Below are positions 1 through 9,095 of a stretch of DNA of 64,000 nucleotides, in pieces. Within the stretch, counting starts at the first letter, position 1. Each line of letters starts with the position of its first letter. The position numbers were made by a program, and so were the translations under genes. Source of the stretch: Streptomyces sp. RKND-216 (GTDB lineage Bacteria > Actinomycetota > Actinomycetes > Streptomycetales > Streptomycetaceae). The DNA lies in contig NZ_SSBQ01000002.1 of the NCBI RefSeq assembly GCF_004795255.1, positions 4,990,001 to 5,054,000 of the forward strand. Reading direction: 5' to 3'. The notes below the pieces were generated by a model that worked only from the letters and a program-made list of their open reading frames with translations, was not told where the DNA came from and ran no database searches.

Positions 1-1019
1 ATCGCCGCGAAGAAGTAGCCCACGTTGCCGGACGGCACGTCGAAGAAGGTGGCGAGGATGGAGCCGAAACCGAAGGTGATGGCGTTGTAGAGGAACGCCT
101 GCCCGATGAACAGGGACAGCCCGAGGATGGCGCGGCGCCGGTACCTGCCGAAGACGGTCTTCGCGATGAGGCCGAATCCGATCGACTTGCGCTGGTGGAT
201 GGTGATCTCCCCGGCAGGCGGCGGGAGTTCCCTCCCGGTGTCCCGGCGGATCTCGTCCTCCACGCCGGAGACCAGGCCCTCGGCCTGCTGGCCGCGTCCG
301 TGGATGAACTGCCACCGGGGGCTCTCCGGCACGTTGCGCCGTACCAGCAGGATCACCAGGCCGAGCACCACGCCGAAGCCGAACGCCAGCCGCCAGCCCA
401 GGTCCTGGGCGAAGACGTCCGTGTCGAGCAGGACGATGGACAGCAGGGAGCCGCCGATGGCGCCCAGCCAGAAGCTGCCGTTGATGATCAGGTCGACGCG
501 GCCGCGGTAGAACGACGGGATCAGCTCGTCGATCGCGGAGTTGATGGCCGCGTACTCGCCGCCGATGCCGAAGCCGGTCAGGAAGCGGAAGAGGAAGAAC
601 CACCACGACTCGAAGGACAGCGCGGTCAGTGCGGTGGCCGCCAGGTACACGCCCAGGGTGATCATGAACAGCTTCTTGCGCCCGTGCCGGTCCGTCAGCC
701 AGCCGAAGAACAACGCGCCCGAGCAGGCGCCCGCGACGTAGAGGGCGGCGGCGATGCCGGTGACCTGCGCGGCGGAGATGTCCAGGCCGCTGCCGTCCTC
801 GGCGAGCCGGGCGGCCATGCTGCCGACGATGGTGACCTCGAAACCGTCCAGGATCCAGACGGTGCCGAGGCCGATCACGATCATCCAGTGCCACCGTGAC
901 CACGGCAGCCGGTCCAGCCGGGCCGGCACGGCGGTGGTGACGGTGCCGTACCCGCCGGGGGTCCCGCTCGGCTCTCCACCGCCGGGACCCGTGCCGTCGT
1001 GGTCGTGTGGCGCTCCCAT
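1..1019 (-). CDS. MFS transporter, sugar-porter-like (3' end beyond window)
   Basis: Reading the minus strand from an ATG at 1019 gives an open frame that runs off the window start, so only about the first 339 residues are visible. After a Gly-rich N-terminal tail come hydrophobic segments. The loop after TM2 carries the MFS signature GWLTDRHGRKK, and GFGIGGEYAAINSAIDE follows TM4, both typical of sugar or metabolite porters of the inner membrane. Around residues 225-255 there is the hydrophilic mid-protein loop (VPESPRWQF, also a sugar-porter hallmark). It should be a secondary transporter for a small organic solute; the substrate cannot be read from sequence. It lies upstream of, and on the same strand as, the VOC gene's far end, with about 160 bases between, so an operon is not obvious. 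Confidence 0.85.
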   Translation of the reverse strand, partial: MGAPHDHDGTGPGGGEPSGTPGGYGTVTTAVPARLDRLPWSRWHWMIVIGLGTVWILDGFEVTIVGSMAARLAEDGSGLDISAAQVTGIAAALYVAGACSGALFFGWLTDRHGRKKLFMITLGVYLAATALTALSFESWWFFLFRFLTGFGIGGEYAAINSAIDELIPSFYRGRVDLIINGSFWLGAIGGSLLSIVLLDTDVFAQDLGWRLAFGFGVVLGLVILLVRRNVPESPRWQFIHGRGQQAEGLVSGVEDEIRRDTGRELPPPAGEITIHQRKSIGFGLIAKTVFGRYRRRAILGLSLFIGQAFLYNAITFGFGSILATFFDVPSGNVGYFFAA

Positions 1020-1178
1020 CCAGAACTCCTCCCGCCCCTGGTGGTACCGGGCTCGCTGCCTGCGAGGCCGCCGCCCTCGGGTGCCCCGTCAGCGGTCCGC
1101 CATGCGGCAACGGGCGCCGCCACGCCGTGCGTGCGTCGTTCCTCGGGAACGCGGTCCGCCGTCAGGAGCCGCCAGTGC

Positions 1179-2039
1179 TCAGGAGCCGTCCGCCGTCAGG
1201 CCCCGGCTGGCCGCGCGCCCGGCCGAGCGGTAGCTCTCCGGGGTGTACAGCGCGAACGCCCCGCCTTGCGGGTCGGTCAGTCCGGCGACCCGGCCCGTCC
1301 CGGGGACGTCCACGGCGGGGAAGGTGGTGCCCCCGCCCAGTTCCAGGGCGTGGGCGACCGAGGCGTCCACGTCGTCGACCGCGAAGTAGAGCAGCCAGTG
1401 CGGGGGCACGCCGGGCGGAAAGCGGTCGTCGGTCATGCGCACCATGCCGCCGAAGTCCCGGCCGCCGATGCCCCATTGGGTGTAACCGCCGTACGGACCG
1501 CCGCCGTCGCTCCCTTCCGCGTCACCGTCGGCGGCGTCACCGCCGGCCGCGGTCCAGCCGAGTGCCGTGGTGTAGAAGGCGCGGGCCGCGACCGTGTCGC
1601 GGGTGGCGAGTTCCACCCAGCACAGCGTCCCGCGTTCGTCCAGGCGCGCCGCGCCCCGGAACAGTCCGGCCTGCCAGAGGGTGAAGACCGCCCCTCCGGG
1701 GTCGGCGACCACCGCGAACCGGCCCAGGTCGAACACGTCCATGGGCTCCATCAGCACGGCGCCGCCGGTCTCCCGCACCCGCTCCGCGACCACGTCGGCG
1801 TCGGCGACCGACACCGCCATCGTCCAGGCCACCGGCTGGTCGGTCTGGTACAGCGGAGTCGCGGCCGCGACCGGGTCGTCGTCCAGCAGCATCATCGTGT
1901 AGCCGCCGGCCTCCGGACTGGCGTCCTCCTCCGGAGTCCAGCCGAACAGCCCGCCGTAGAACCGTCCGGCATCCGCGACGTCGGGTGTGCCCAGCTCGGC
2001 CCAGCAGGGAGCGCCCAGCACCGGCTCCGTGATCTTCAT
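1179..2039 (-). CDS. Two-domain VOC (glyoxalase/bleomycin-resistance fold) protein
   Basis: 286 residues built from two VOC repeats, about 8-125 and 137-270. Both begin with the same layout (xxPCWAELGTPD and TLCWVELATRD) and contain FYxxxxGW and a terminal DPxGxxF strand (DPGGAVFTLW, DPQGGAFALY), the usual repeat boundary marks. Actinobacterial proteins of this type (Cfp30B-like) are cytosolic and mostly of unknown substrate; some bind metal and act on small thiol adducts or antibiotics. The ATG at 2039 was chosen because homologous N-termini start right before the first VOC strand; an upstream extension to 2132 is open but Arg-rich and unlike protein. A 32-residue Asp/Gly-rich insertion near residue 165-185 separates strands of the second domain. 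Confidence 0.85.
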   Translation of the reverse strand: MKITEPVLGAPCWAELGTPDVADAGRFYGGLFGWTPEEDASPEAGGYTMMLLDDDPVAAATPLYQTDQPVAWTMAVSVADADVVAERVRETGGAVLMEPMDVFDLGRFAVVADPGGAVFTLWQAGLFRGAARLDERGTLCWVELATRDTVAARAFYTTALGWTAAGGDAADGDAEGSDGGGPYGGYTQWGIGGRDFGGMVRMTDDRFPPGVPPHWLLYFAVDDVDASVAHALELGGGTTFPAVDVPGTGRVAGLTDPQGGAFALYTPESYRSAGRAASRGLTADGS

Positions 2040-2170
2040 GGCTCCACGGTGACACCGGCGTGCGCGGGCCGCATCCGGACACCCCAGGACATCTGCGGGA
2101 CGGCGTGGGACGGCGTGGGACGGGCGGGACACGGCGGCGGCCGGTCAGGCGCCCCGGGCCCGGCCCGGCC

Positions 2171-4102
2171 TCAGAGATCCTGGGCCAGGTGGTGCAGTCG
2201 CAGTGCCAGCTGGATCTCCAGTGACCGGGCGGGGGCGTTCCAGTCCTTGCCCAGCAGCCGTCCGATGCGCTCCAGCCGCTGCACCACCGTGTTGACGTGG
2301 ATGTGCAGCGCCGTCTTGGTGCGGGTCAGGCTGGCACCGTGCACGAAGTACGCGTCCAGCGTGCGCACCAGTTCGGTGCCGCGCCGCGCGTCGTAGTCCA
2401 GCACCGGCCCCAGCGTGTTCCGCACGTATCCGGCCAGGTCGGCCTGGTCGCCGAGCAGCACGCCGAGGAACCCCAGGTCCGGAAGGGCGGCGCCGTTCCC
2501 GGTGTGGCCGAGTGCCAGCAGCGCGGACAGGCACCGCTGCGCCTCCTCGTGCGCCGTGGGCAGCGAGCCGGTTCCGTCGCCGGTGCCCGGCTCCGCGGCC
2601 GCGCCCGCCGCGCCCACGGTGACCGGCGAACCGAGCGCCTTGCCCATTTCCGCCGCCATCTCCTGGGCGCACCGGCCGGGGGCCTTCGACGGCACGGCGA
2701 GCACCACGTGGTCGTGGTGGATGCCCGCCAGCCCGCCCCGGGTGCGGGCGCTCTGCGCCGCCGCCGACAGCAGCCGCTGCCGGGTCGCCGCCTCGCCGTG
2801 CGCCACGAGCACGGCGTGCGGCCGTGACAGATGGACGCCGACCCGGCGGGCGCGTGCGGCCAGTGCTCCGCCGTCCCCGGTCGCGGTCAGCAGGTCGTAC
2901 AGCAGTTCCGCCCGCACCCGGTCCTCGGTCTCCGCGGCCGAGCGGCGCAGCAGCAGGAGCAGTGCGGTGACGATCCCGGCGCGTTCGAACAGCAGCCGGT
3001 CGGTGTCCGGCAGGTCCGGCCGGCCGGTGAGGGCGATGCTGCCCAGCAGCTCCGGGCCGGCGAGCACCGCGCACACCCAGGTACCGGCCGCGGCCTCGAC
3101 GGGGACGGCCCGCCCACTGGTGCGGGAGGCGGCCACCCCGTCGACCGGCGGCGTCAGGGGCGCCGTCCCGGTGCGGGCCAGTTCGGTGCCGTCCGCGTCG
3201 TGGATGAGGATGCCGCCGTCCAGCAGGGCGGCGATCCCGGCCGCCACCTCCGTGGCGTCGGCGCCGCGCAGCACCAGGTCGGTGAGATGGTCGTGGGCCT
3301 CCTCGGTGCGGTGCATGGCCTGGTTGTGCGCGCGGATGGTGTCGTTCGCCGCGCCCAGGTCGCCCAGCGCCGTGCGGGTCTCCTCCAGCAGCCGCGCGCT
3401 GTCGATGGCGATCGCCGCATGGTCGGCGAGCGAGGAGAGCAGCGCCACCTCCTCGCGCGCGAAGCGCCGCGGCGTACGGTCCGCGGCGTAGAGCACGCCG
3501 ATCACGCGGGAGCCCAGCCGCAGCGGCACGCCGAGGATGGCCCGCAACCCCTCGTCGAGGACCGCGCCGTCGATGGTGTCGGTGTGGTGGAAGCGGTTGT
3601 CGGCCTGGTAGTCGTCGGTGGCGTACGGCCGTGCCGACTGGGCGACGAGTCCGCCCAGCCCTTCGCCCATCCCCAGCCGGACCTGCTGGAAGGAGGCGGC
3701 GACCGAGCCGTCGGTCACCCGCATGTACGTGTCGCCGGCCGTTTCGTCGTTCAGCGACAGGTAGGTGATGTCGGTGCCGAGCAGCAGCTTGGCGCGGTGC
3801 ACGATGGCCCGCAGCACCGCGTCGAGGTCGCGCAGCGCGGCGAGGTCGCTGGCGGTGTCGAAGAGGGCGGTCAGTTCCGCCTCTCTCACCCGGTGCTGGC
3901 TCAGGGTCCGGCGGATGCGCAGCGCCACCCGGGTCGCCTCGTCCACCTCGGCGAGTTCGGCGGCCGAGGCGCCGTCGGCACGTGCCTGGGCGGCCGGGCG
4001 GGCGAAGTCCTCGGCGGGGGCGTCGGCGGCGAGCAGGTCGAGCAGCGTGCGCAGGGCGTCCTGGGTTCGGGGGGAGCCGGAGGCTGTCACGGTGGGGAGC
4101 AT
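2171..4102 (-). CDS. GAF-domain PucR/CdaR-type transcriptional regulator
   Basis: 643 residues. Residues about 75-230 form a GAF sensor domain (LRDLDAVLRAIVHRAKLLLG through LADHAAIAIDSARLLEE), followed by a variable middle domain. The C-terminal PucR helix-turn-helix (LDAYFVHGASLTRTKTALHI, then HVNTVVQRLERIGRLLG) lies at about 580-625. Such proteins are cytosolic one-component activators that sense a small aromatic or organic ligand through the GAF domain. The next genes on this strand, a transporter of the MHS family and 3-hydroxybutyrate dehydrogenase, end 94 bases upstream of this start, so it probably controls their expression in response to a ketone body or related acid. The start at ATG 4102 has a weak GGAAAG ribosome site 8 bases upstream. 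Confidence 0.85.
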   Translation of the reverse strand: MLPTVTASGSPRTQDALRTLLDLLAADAPAEDFARPAAQARADGASAAELAEVDEATRVALRIRRTLSQHRVREAELTALFDTASDLAALRDLDAVLRAIVHRAKLLLGTDITYLSLNDETAGDTYMRVTDGSVAASFQQVRLGMGEGLGGLVAQSARPYATDDYQADNRFHHTDTIDGAVLDEGLRAILGVPLRLGSRVIGVLYAADRTPRRFAREEVALLSSLADHAAIAIDSARLLEETRTALGDLGAANDTIRAHNQAMHRTEEAHDHLTDLVLRGADATEVAAGIAALLDGGILIHDADGTELARTGTAPLTPPVDGVAASRTSGRAVPVEAAAGTWVCAVLAGPELLGSIALTGRPDLPDTDRLLFERAGIVTALLLLLRRSAAETEDRVRAELLYDLLTATGDGGALAARARRVGVHLSRPHAVLVAHGEAATRQRLLSAAAQSARTRGGLAGIHHDHVVLAVPSKAPGRCAQEMAAEMGKALGSPVTVGAAGAAAEPGTGDGTGSLPTAHEEAQRCLSALLALGHTGNGAALPDLGFLGVLLGDQADLAGYVRNTLGPVLDYDARRGTELVRTLDAYFVHGASLTRTKTALHIHVNTVVQRLERIGRLLGKDWNAPARSLEIQLALRLHHLAQDL

Positions 4103-4196
4103 ACGGGGTGCTTTCCAGCGGGCTGTCGAGGTGACCGCGCCCCTCCCGGGAGTGCCGGAGAGGGGCGCGGAGGGGCGGGTGTGCCCGCACGATGTG

Positions 4197-5597
4197 TCAG
4201 CCGGACACGGAGGCGGACCCGGCGGTGGCCTTCACCTCTCCCGAGTCGTCCCGGACGCCGGTGGTGCGCAGGTCCTTGGTGAGGTCCCGGCCACGGGTCT
4301 CCCGGCTCGCGAGGACCACCGCCGCGGTGACCACCGAGGCGAAGGCGAGGTAGAGGGAGACCGGCACCGAGGAGCCGAACGCGTCGAGCAGGGCGACCGC
4401 GATGAGCGGAGCGATGGAACCCGCGATGATCGAGGCGACCTGCGCGCCCATCGAGGCGCCTGTGTAGCGCACCTTGGTGTCGAACATCTCGGAGATGTAC
4501 GCGGCCTGGGGGCCGTACATCGCGCCGTGGAACAGCAGACCGATCGTCACCGCGACCGTGATGGCCGCGAAGGACTCGGTGTCGAGCACGGGGAAGAACA
4601 GGAACGCCCACACCGCCATGCCCAGGCCGCCGATCGCGATCACCGGGCGCCTGCCGATCCGGTCGGACAGCGCCCCCCACAGGGGGATGGTGACGAAGTG
4701 GACGGCGGAGGCGATCAGCACCGCGTTGAGCGCCGTCGACTTGTCCAGGCCGAGCTGGGTGGTGATGTACACCACCAGGAACGAGGTGATGATGTAGTAC
4801 GAGATGTTCTCACCGAACCGGGCGCCGATCGCGGTGAGGACCTCGCGCCAGCTGGACCGGAAGACCTCCACGACCGGGGCCTGCTCGTCGCCGCCGGTCT
4901 CCTTCTTGATCTCCGCAGCCTTGCGCTGCGCCTCCAGGAAGACCGGCGATTCGCTGACCACCAGCCGAATCCACAGGCCGACGACGACCAGCACGCCGGA
5001 CAGCAGGAACGGGATGCGCCAGCCCCAGGCGAGGAACGCCTCGTCTGTCTGCACGGCGGCGAGCACTGCCAGAACGCCGGTGGCGAGGAGGTTGCCGCCG
5101 GGCGCGCCGGACTGCGGCCAGGAGGCCCAGAACCCGCGCCGTTCCGGCCCGCCGTGCTCGGACACCATCAGCACGGCGCCGCCCCACTCGCCGCCCAGGG
5201 CGAAGCCCTGGACCAGGCGCAGCAGGACCAGCAGCGCCGGCGCCAGCGCGCCCACGGTCGCGTGCGTCGGCAGCAGGCCCATTGCGAAGGTCGAGCCGCC
5301 CATCAGCAGCAGGCTGACGACCAGCAGCTTCTTGCGGCCGATCTTGTCGCCGTAGTGCCCGAAGACCAGACCGCCGATTGGGCGGGCCGCGAAGCCGATG
5401 GCGAACGTCGCGAACGCCAGCAGTGTGCCGACCAGTGGCTCGTTCTCCGGGAAGAACAGCTTGTCGAAGACGAGCGCGGCGGCCAGGCCGTAGAGGAAGA
5501 AGTCGTACCACTCGATGGTGGTGCCGATGATGCTCGCGCTGATGACGCGGCCGATGCGGGTCTTGTCTCTGACGTCCGGCTGCGGGGTTGCTGCCAT
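4197..5597 (-). CDS. MFS transporter, metabolite:H+ symporter (MHS) family
   Basis: 466 residues, about 12 membrane segments. The MHS family is shown by the start IGRVISASIIGTTIEWYDFF, by FGHYGDKIGRKKLLV after TM2, and by GGEWGGAVLM in TM4-5. It should be a proton-driven importer of an organic acid or zwitterion across the inner membrane. It sits 103 bases downstream of 3-hydroxybutyrate dehydrogenase on the same strand, with the GAF-PucR regulator after it, so uptake of 3-hydroxybutyrate or a related carboxylate is a reasonable inference. ATG 5597 was preferred over an in-frame start at 5741, which would overlap the dehydrogenase gene and add a disordered Pro/Ser-rich tail. No good Shine-Dalgarno is visible in front of it. 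Confidence 0.88.
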   Translation of the reverse strand: MAATPQPDVRDKTRIGRVISASIIGTTIEWYDFFLYGLAAALVFDKLFFPENEPLVGTLLAFATFAIGFAARPIGGLVFGHYGDKIGRKKLLVVSLLLMGGSTFAMGLLPTHATVGALAPALLVLLRLVQGFALGGEWGGAVLMVSEHGGPERRGFWASWPQSGAPGGNLLATGVLAVLAAVQTDEAFLAWGWRIPFLLSGVLVVVGLWIRLVVSESPVFLEAQRKAAEIKKETGGDEQAPVVEVFRSSWREVLTAIGARFGENISYYIITSFLVVYITTQLGLDKSTALNAVLIASAVHFVTIPLWGALSDRIGRRPVIAIGGLGMAVWAFLFFPVLDTESFAAITVAVTIGLLFHGAMYGPQAAYISEMFDTKVRYTGASMGAQVASIIAGSIAPLIAVALLDAFGSSVPVSLYLAFASVVTAAVVLASRETRGRDLTKDLRTTGVRDDSGEVKATAGSASVSG

Positions 5598-5700
5598 GGG
5601 AGGTTCACCACTCTTCGCTGGGTGGAGCTGAACGGGGACGGTGGAGCGGGTGCGGGGACGGGATGGGGGACCGGGAGGATCGGCGGTCGCGACGGTGTCG

Positions 5701-6486
5701 TCAGTGGGCGGTCCAGCCGCCGTCGACGGGGAGTGAGGCACCGGTGAGGTAGCCGGTGTGCGGGCCGCAGAGCCACACCGCGATGCCCGCGACCTCCTCC
5801 GGCTCGATCAGCCGCTTGATCGCCGAGCGTTCCAGCATCACCTCGCGCACCACCTTCTCCTCGGGGATGCCGTGCGCCTCCGCCTGGTCCGCTATCTGGC
5901 CCTCGACGAGCGGGGTGCGCACGTAGCCCGGATTGACGCAGTTGCTGGTCACGCCGTGCGCCGCACCCTCCAGGGCGGTGACCTTGCTCAGCCCTTCCAG
6001 AGCGTGCTTCGCGGCGACGTAGGCGGCCTTGTACGGGCTGGCGCGCAGGCCGTGCACGCTCGAGACGTTCACCACCCGCCCCCACCCCTGCGCGTACATG
6101 TGCGGCAGGGTGCGGCGCAGCAGCAGGAAGGGCGCGGTGACCATCACCTTCTGGATCTGCGCGAAACGTTCCGGGGGGAACGCCTCCAGCGGGGCGACGT
6201 GCTGGAGGCCGGCGTTGTTCACCAGGACGTCGACCTCGGACGGGAGCTGTTCCAGCGCCCCGGCGTCGGCCAGGTCCACGGCGTGCGGCCGGCCGCCGGT
6301 GTCCTCCGCGACCGCCTTGGCGGCCTCGGCGTCCACGTCCACGACGTGCACGTCCGCCCCGGCTGCCGCCAGCGCGCGGGCGACGGCCCGCCCGATGCCG
6401 CTGCCGCCGCCGGTCACCATGGCGGTGCGGCCGGAGAGGTCGGCGGCGGGGGGCGCGGTGGCGCCCGCGTCGAATCGGCTTGTCAT
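5701..6486 (-). CDS. 3-hydroxybutyrate dehydrogenase (SDR family)
   Basis: 261-residue classical short-chain dehydrogenase. The NAD-binding TGGGSGIG is at residues 25-32, the NNAG motif follows in the middle, and the catalytic Ser and Tyr-x3-Lys lie in VSSVHG and YVAAKHAL. The segment LVNNAGLQHVAPLEAFPPE and the Gln/Lys-rich C-terminal half are like bacterial 3-hydroxybutyrate dehydrogenases, which interconvert D-3-hydroxybutyrate and acetoacetate with NAD in the cytosol. The MHS transporter follows 103 bases downstream and a secreted esterase lies 195 bases upstream on the same strand. Together they could import and oxidise hydroxybutyrate. Another SDR substrate cannot be excluded. Confidence 0.85.
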   Translation of the reverse strand: MTSRFDAGATAPPAADLSGRTAMVTGGGSGIGRAVARALAAAGADVHVVDVDAEAAKAVAEDTGGRPHAVDLADAGALEQLPSEVDVLVNNAGLQHVAPLEAFPPERFAQIQKVMVTAPFLLLRRTLPHMYAQGWGRVVNVSSVHGLRASPYKAAYVAAKHALEGLSKVTALEGAAHGVTSNCVNPGYVRTPLVEGQIADQAEAHGIPEEKVVREVMLERSAIKRLIEPEEVAGIAVWLCGPHTGYLTGASLPVDGGWTAH

Positions 6487-6681
6487 GGCGTGAACGGTAG
6501 GGACGCGCGGCGGCCACGCCTACAGGTGGGGTCACCACAGTGACGCCCGTATATGTGGTGGTCACCCACACTGCACTTCGAGGGGTGACGTGCCGGAGCG
6601 GGCCCGCCGGGGTGGGCGGGCCCGCTCCGGGGCACGACGGGCTGCGGCCGGGGGCCGCAGCCAGGGTTCGCCGGAGGATGG

Positions 6682-8214
6682 TCAGTCGGCGGCGTCCAGT
6701 CGGCAGGAGGCCGTCAGCTCGTCGCGGTCCGCGCCGGCGGGCCGCTCGATGGTACGGCTGCGCGGGGGCCGGGAGTGCCCGTCGAGCCAGCCGTCCAGCG
6801 CGGCGAACGAGGAGCGGAAGCAGGGCTCCAGCGGCCGGAGCCGCTCCGGGTAGGTGTCGAACAGGCCGTCGACGTGGGTGCCGTCCTCGACGCGGTAGTA
6901 CCGCAGCAGGTCCCCGCGGCCGGCCTCGTGCACCATGCGGGCGTAGACGTCGGAGGACCGGCTGATCGGCAGCAGCACGTCCAGCGTGCCGTGGAAGGTG
7001 ATCAGCGGCCGTCCGATCCGGCCGGTCAGCCCGATCCGCTCCACCGCGCGGTGCACGTGGTGCGGGCGGTCCGCGTACGCGTAGTCGGTGTCGCAGCCGG
7101 GGCCGGAGCCGGGCGGGCAGAACGGCGTGCCGGCCTCGCGGTCGCCGTCGTACGCGGGGTCGAACTCCTCCCGGTAGATGCGTTGGGTGATGTCCCAGTA
7201 GAAGTCGTGGTGATACGGCCAGAGGAACTCCGACCCGGCCGGGAACCCGGCGTCCACCATGCGGGCGTGTGCCTCGTCGGCCCCTTCGCCGCCGGCCGCG
7301 TAGTCGGGGTAGGCGCGCAGCGCGGGCGGCAGGAAGGTGAACAGGTTCGGTCCCCGTCCGGTCTCCGTCCGGTCGCGGCCGTCGGCGCGCCAGAGTGTGC
7401 CCTCCCAGTCCACGCCGCCGTCGTAGAGCCACGGCCGGTTCTCCAGCTGCCAGCGCACCAGGTAGCCGCCGTTGGACAGCCCGGCGGCGAGCGTGCGCTC
7501 CGGCGGCCGGTGGTAGCGCTGGACGACGGCCGCGCGGGCTGCGCGGGTCAGCTGGGTGACGCGGTGGTTCCACTCGGCCACGGCGTCGCCGGGGCGGCGG
7601 CCGTCCCGGTAGAACGTGCCGCCGACGTTCCCCTTGTCCGTGGAGGCGAATGCGTAGCCGCGCGACAGCACGTGGTCGGCGATGGCCCGGTCGTTCGCGT
7701 ACTGCGCGCGGACCCCCGGCGCGCCCGTGACGACCAGCCCGCCGTTCCAGTCGTCGGGGAGGCGGATCACGAACTGCGCGTCGTGGTCCCAGCCGTGGTG
7801 GGTGTTGCCGCTCGAGGAGTCCGGGAAGTAGCCGTCGATCTGGATGCCGGGGACGCCGGTCGGCGCGTCCGTGCCCGACGCCGTCAGCCCCGCCCAGTCC
7901 GCGGGCACGGTGTGGCCCGACTCCACGGTCCCGGCCGTAGTCAACTCGGCCAGGCAGGCGGCCTGCTGGTGTGCGGCACCGGGGACGTGGACGCGGTGCA
8001 GGCGGTCGCAGTGGCCGCCCCCGCGCCCCTCGGACCCGGCGGGGGATGCGGCGGCGGGGGAGAGGAGGCCGCCGCACAGCAGCAGGCCGGCCGCGGCCGC
8101 CAGCGGTGCGGTGTACGTGCCGCGGCGGCGCCGGTCCGCGGCGCCTCCGCGTCGGGACCACGGGGCGCGCCGGGGGCGGCCCGGTCGGGGCGGTCTGGTG
8201 GGTGTGGGCGGCAC
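6682..8214 (-). CDS. Secreted alpha/beta hydrolase, tannase / 3HB-oligomer-hydrolase type
   Basis: 510 residues. The GTG at 8214 is preceded by GGAGG with a 5-base spacer, which decides the start. An Arg-rich N-terminus followed by LAAAAGLLLCGGLLSPAAA is a signal peptide, so the enzyme should be exported. The nucleophile elbow is GLSNGG, and the likely acid and histidine are in FHGTLDVLLP and EDGTHVDGLFDT, giving a Ser-Asp-His triad. Several Cys near the C-terminal third (TPFCPPGSGPGCDTDY) may form disulfides. Streptomyces homologues are usually called tannase/feruloyl-esterase-like. The position next to 3-hydroxybutyrate dehydrogenase raises the alternative that it releases hydroxybutyrate from oligomers or other esters outside the cell. 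Confidence 0.75.
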   Translation of the reverse strand: MPPTPTRPPRPGRPRRAPWSRRGGAADRRRRGTYTAPLAAAAGLLLCGGLLSPAAASPAGSEGRGGGHCDRLHRVHVPGAAHQQAACLAELTTAGTVESGHTVPADWAGLTASGTDAPTGVPGIQIDGYFPDSSSGNTHHGWDHDAQFVIRLPDDWNGGLVVTGAPGVRAQYANDRAIADHVLSRGYAFASTDKGNVGGTFYRDGRRPGDAVAEWNHRVTQLTRAARAAVVQRYHRPPERTLAAGLSNGGYLVRWQLENRPWLYDGGVDWEGTLWRADGRDRTETGRGPNLFTFLPPALRAYPDYAAGGEGADEAHARMVDAGFPAGSEFLWPYHHDFYWDITQRIYREEFDPAYDGDREAGTPFCPPGSGPGCDTDYAYADRPHHVHRAVERIGLTGRIGRPLITFHGTLDVLLPISRSSDVYARMVHEAGRGDLLRYYRVEDGTHVDGLFDTYPERLRPLEPCFRSSFAALDGWLDGHSRPPRSRTIERPAGADRDELTASCRLDAAD

Positions 8215-8433
8215 GGCGGCCTCCGGCTGTCGGATCGTCAGGGCGCCGGACACCGTACGGAGGCCGGCACCGCGGCGACATGGTGCGGGGCACCACAATC
8301 GGCCGCTCGACGGTGGTTTCCGCAGGGATGTGCCTCGCCGGGGCCTTGCACGCGCGTAGATCTCGGGCATCATCAGACACGACGTGTGCACGACAACGTG
8401 CGCGCGACGTTCACTTCGCTGGAGGAACCCCCC

Positions 8434-8997
8434 ATGAGCGTGTCTCGCCTCCGCTCCGGCCTGGGCGCCGTCGCCCTCGCCTGCGCCCTGGTCGCCGCCC
8501 CGGGCGTCGGCCTCGCCACCGCCGCCGAGACCGCGGCTCCCACCACCGCGACGGCCGCCCCCGCACCGGCCGCGCCCACCCTCGCCGCCACCAAGCTCTC
8601 GCACTCCGACGCCGCATCCCGCTTCAGCTCCTCCGGGATCACCTGGTCGTCCACCGGCGGCTGTTCGGACCGCAACACCCCCACCTGCACCTCGTTCTCC
8701 CAGATCAACCTGGCCACCGTGCAGGGCGCCCAGACGCTCAAGAGCGCCAGCGGATGCGCCCTCCACATCACCGGCGGCACGGAGACCGGCCACGCCGGCG
8801 GCACCTACAGCCACTGGAACGGCTACAAGCTCGACTTCCGCCCCACCAGCTGCGTCAACGGCTACATCACCGGCACCTTCACCTACATCGGCGACCGCGG
8901 TGACGGAGCGGCGCTGTACGAGGCCGCCTCGGGCAACATCTACGCCCGCGAGAGCAACCACTGGGACGTCACCTTCTACAACTGCGGCGGCTGCTGA
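8434..8997 (+). CDS. Small secreted peptidase-M15-like (LAS-type) protein
   Basis: 187 residues with a signal peptide (about residues 1-31, ending ATAAE). A Thr/Ala/Pro linker and a Cys-rich domain of about 120 residues follow (Cys 77, 85, 108, 140, 184, 187). The domain shows the zinc-peptidase M15 pattern: H127-x2-G130-x3-D134 in SHWNGYKLD and E173-x2-H176-W in ESNHWDV. These spacings match the S-x-H-x2-G-x-A-x-D and E-x2-H-W signatures of D-Ala-D-Ala peptidases, so a secreted cell-wall or peptide hydrolase is inferred. ATG 8434 has GGAGGA 7 bases upstream. It is divergent from the esterase and directly followed by an M23 peptidase on the same strand. Confidence 0.7.
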   Translation: MSVSRLRSGLGAVALACALVAAPGVGLATAAETAAPTTATAAPAPAAPTLAATKLSHSDAASRFSSSGITWSSTGGCSDRNTPTCTSFSQINLATVQGAQTLKSASGCALHITGGTETGHAGGTYSHWNGYKLDFRPTSCVNGYITGTFTYIGDRGDGAALYEAASGNIYARESNHWDVTFYNCGGC

Positions 8998-9095
8998 GCC
9001 GTCCGCCCCTCCCCGGCGAGCGCGCCGGACAGGCCCCGCGCGGCCCGTCCGGCGCGCCCCGCGTCCAGGTCACCCGGAGGTCCGGCGACTGGGCC

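Noticed and set aside
5303..8380. A 1025-residue open frame on the minus strand
   Set aside because: It crosses three real genes (MHS symporter, dehydrogenase, esterase) in a wrong frame and is Arg/Pro-rich, as expected for a shadow frame.
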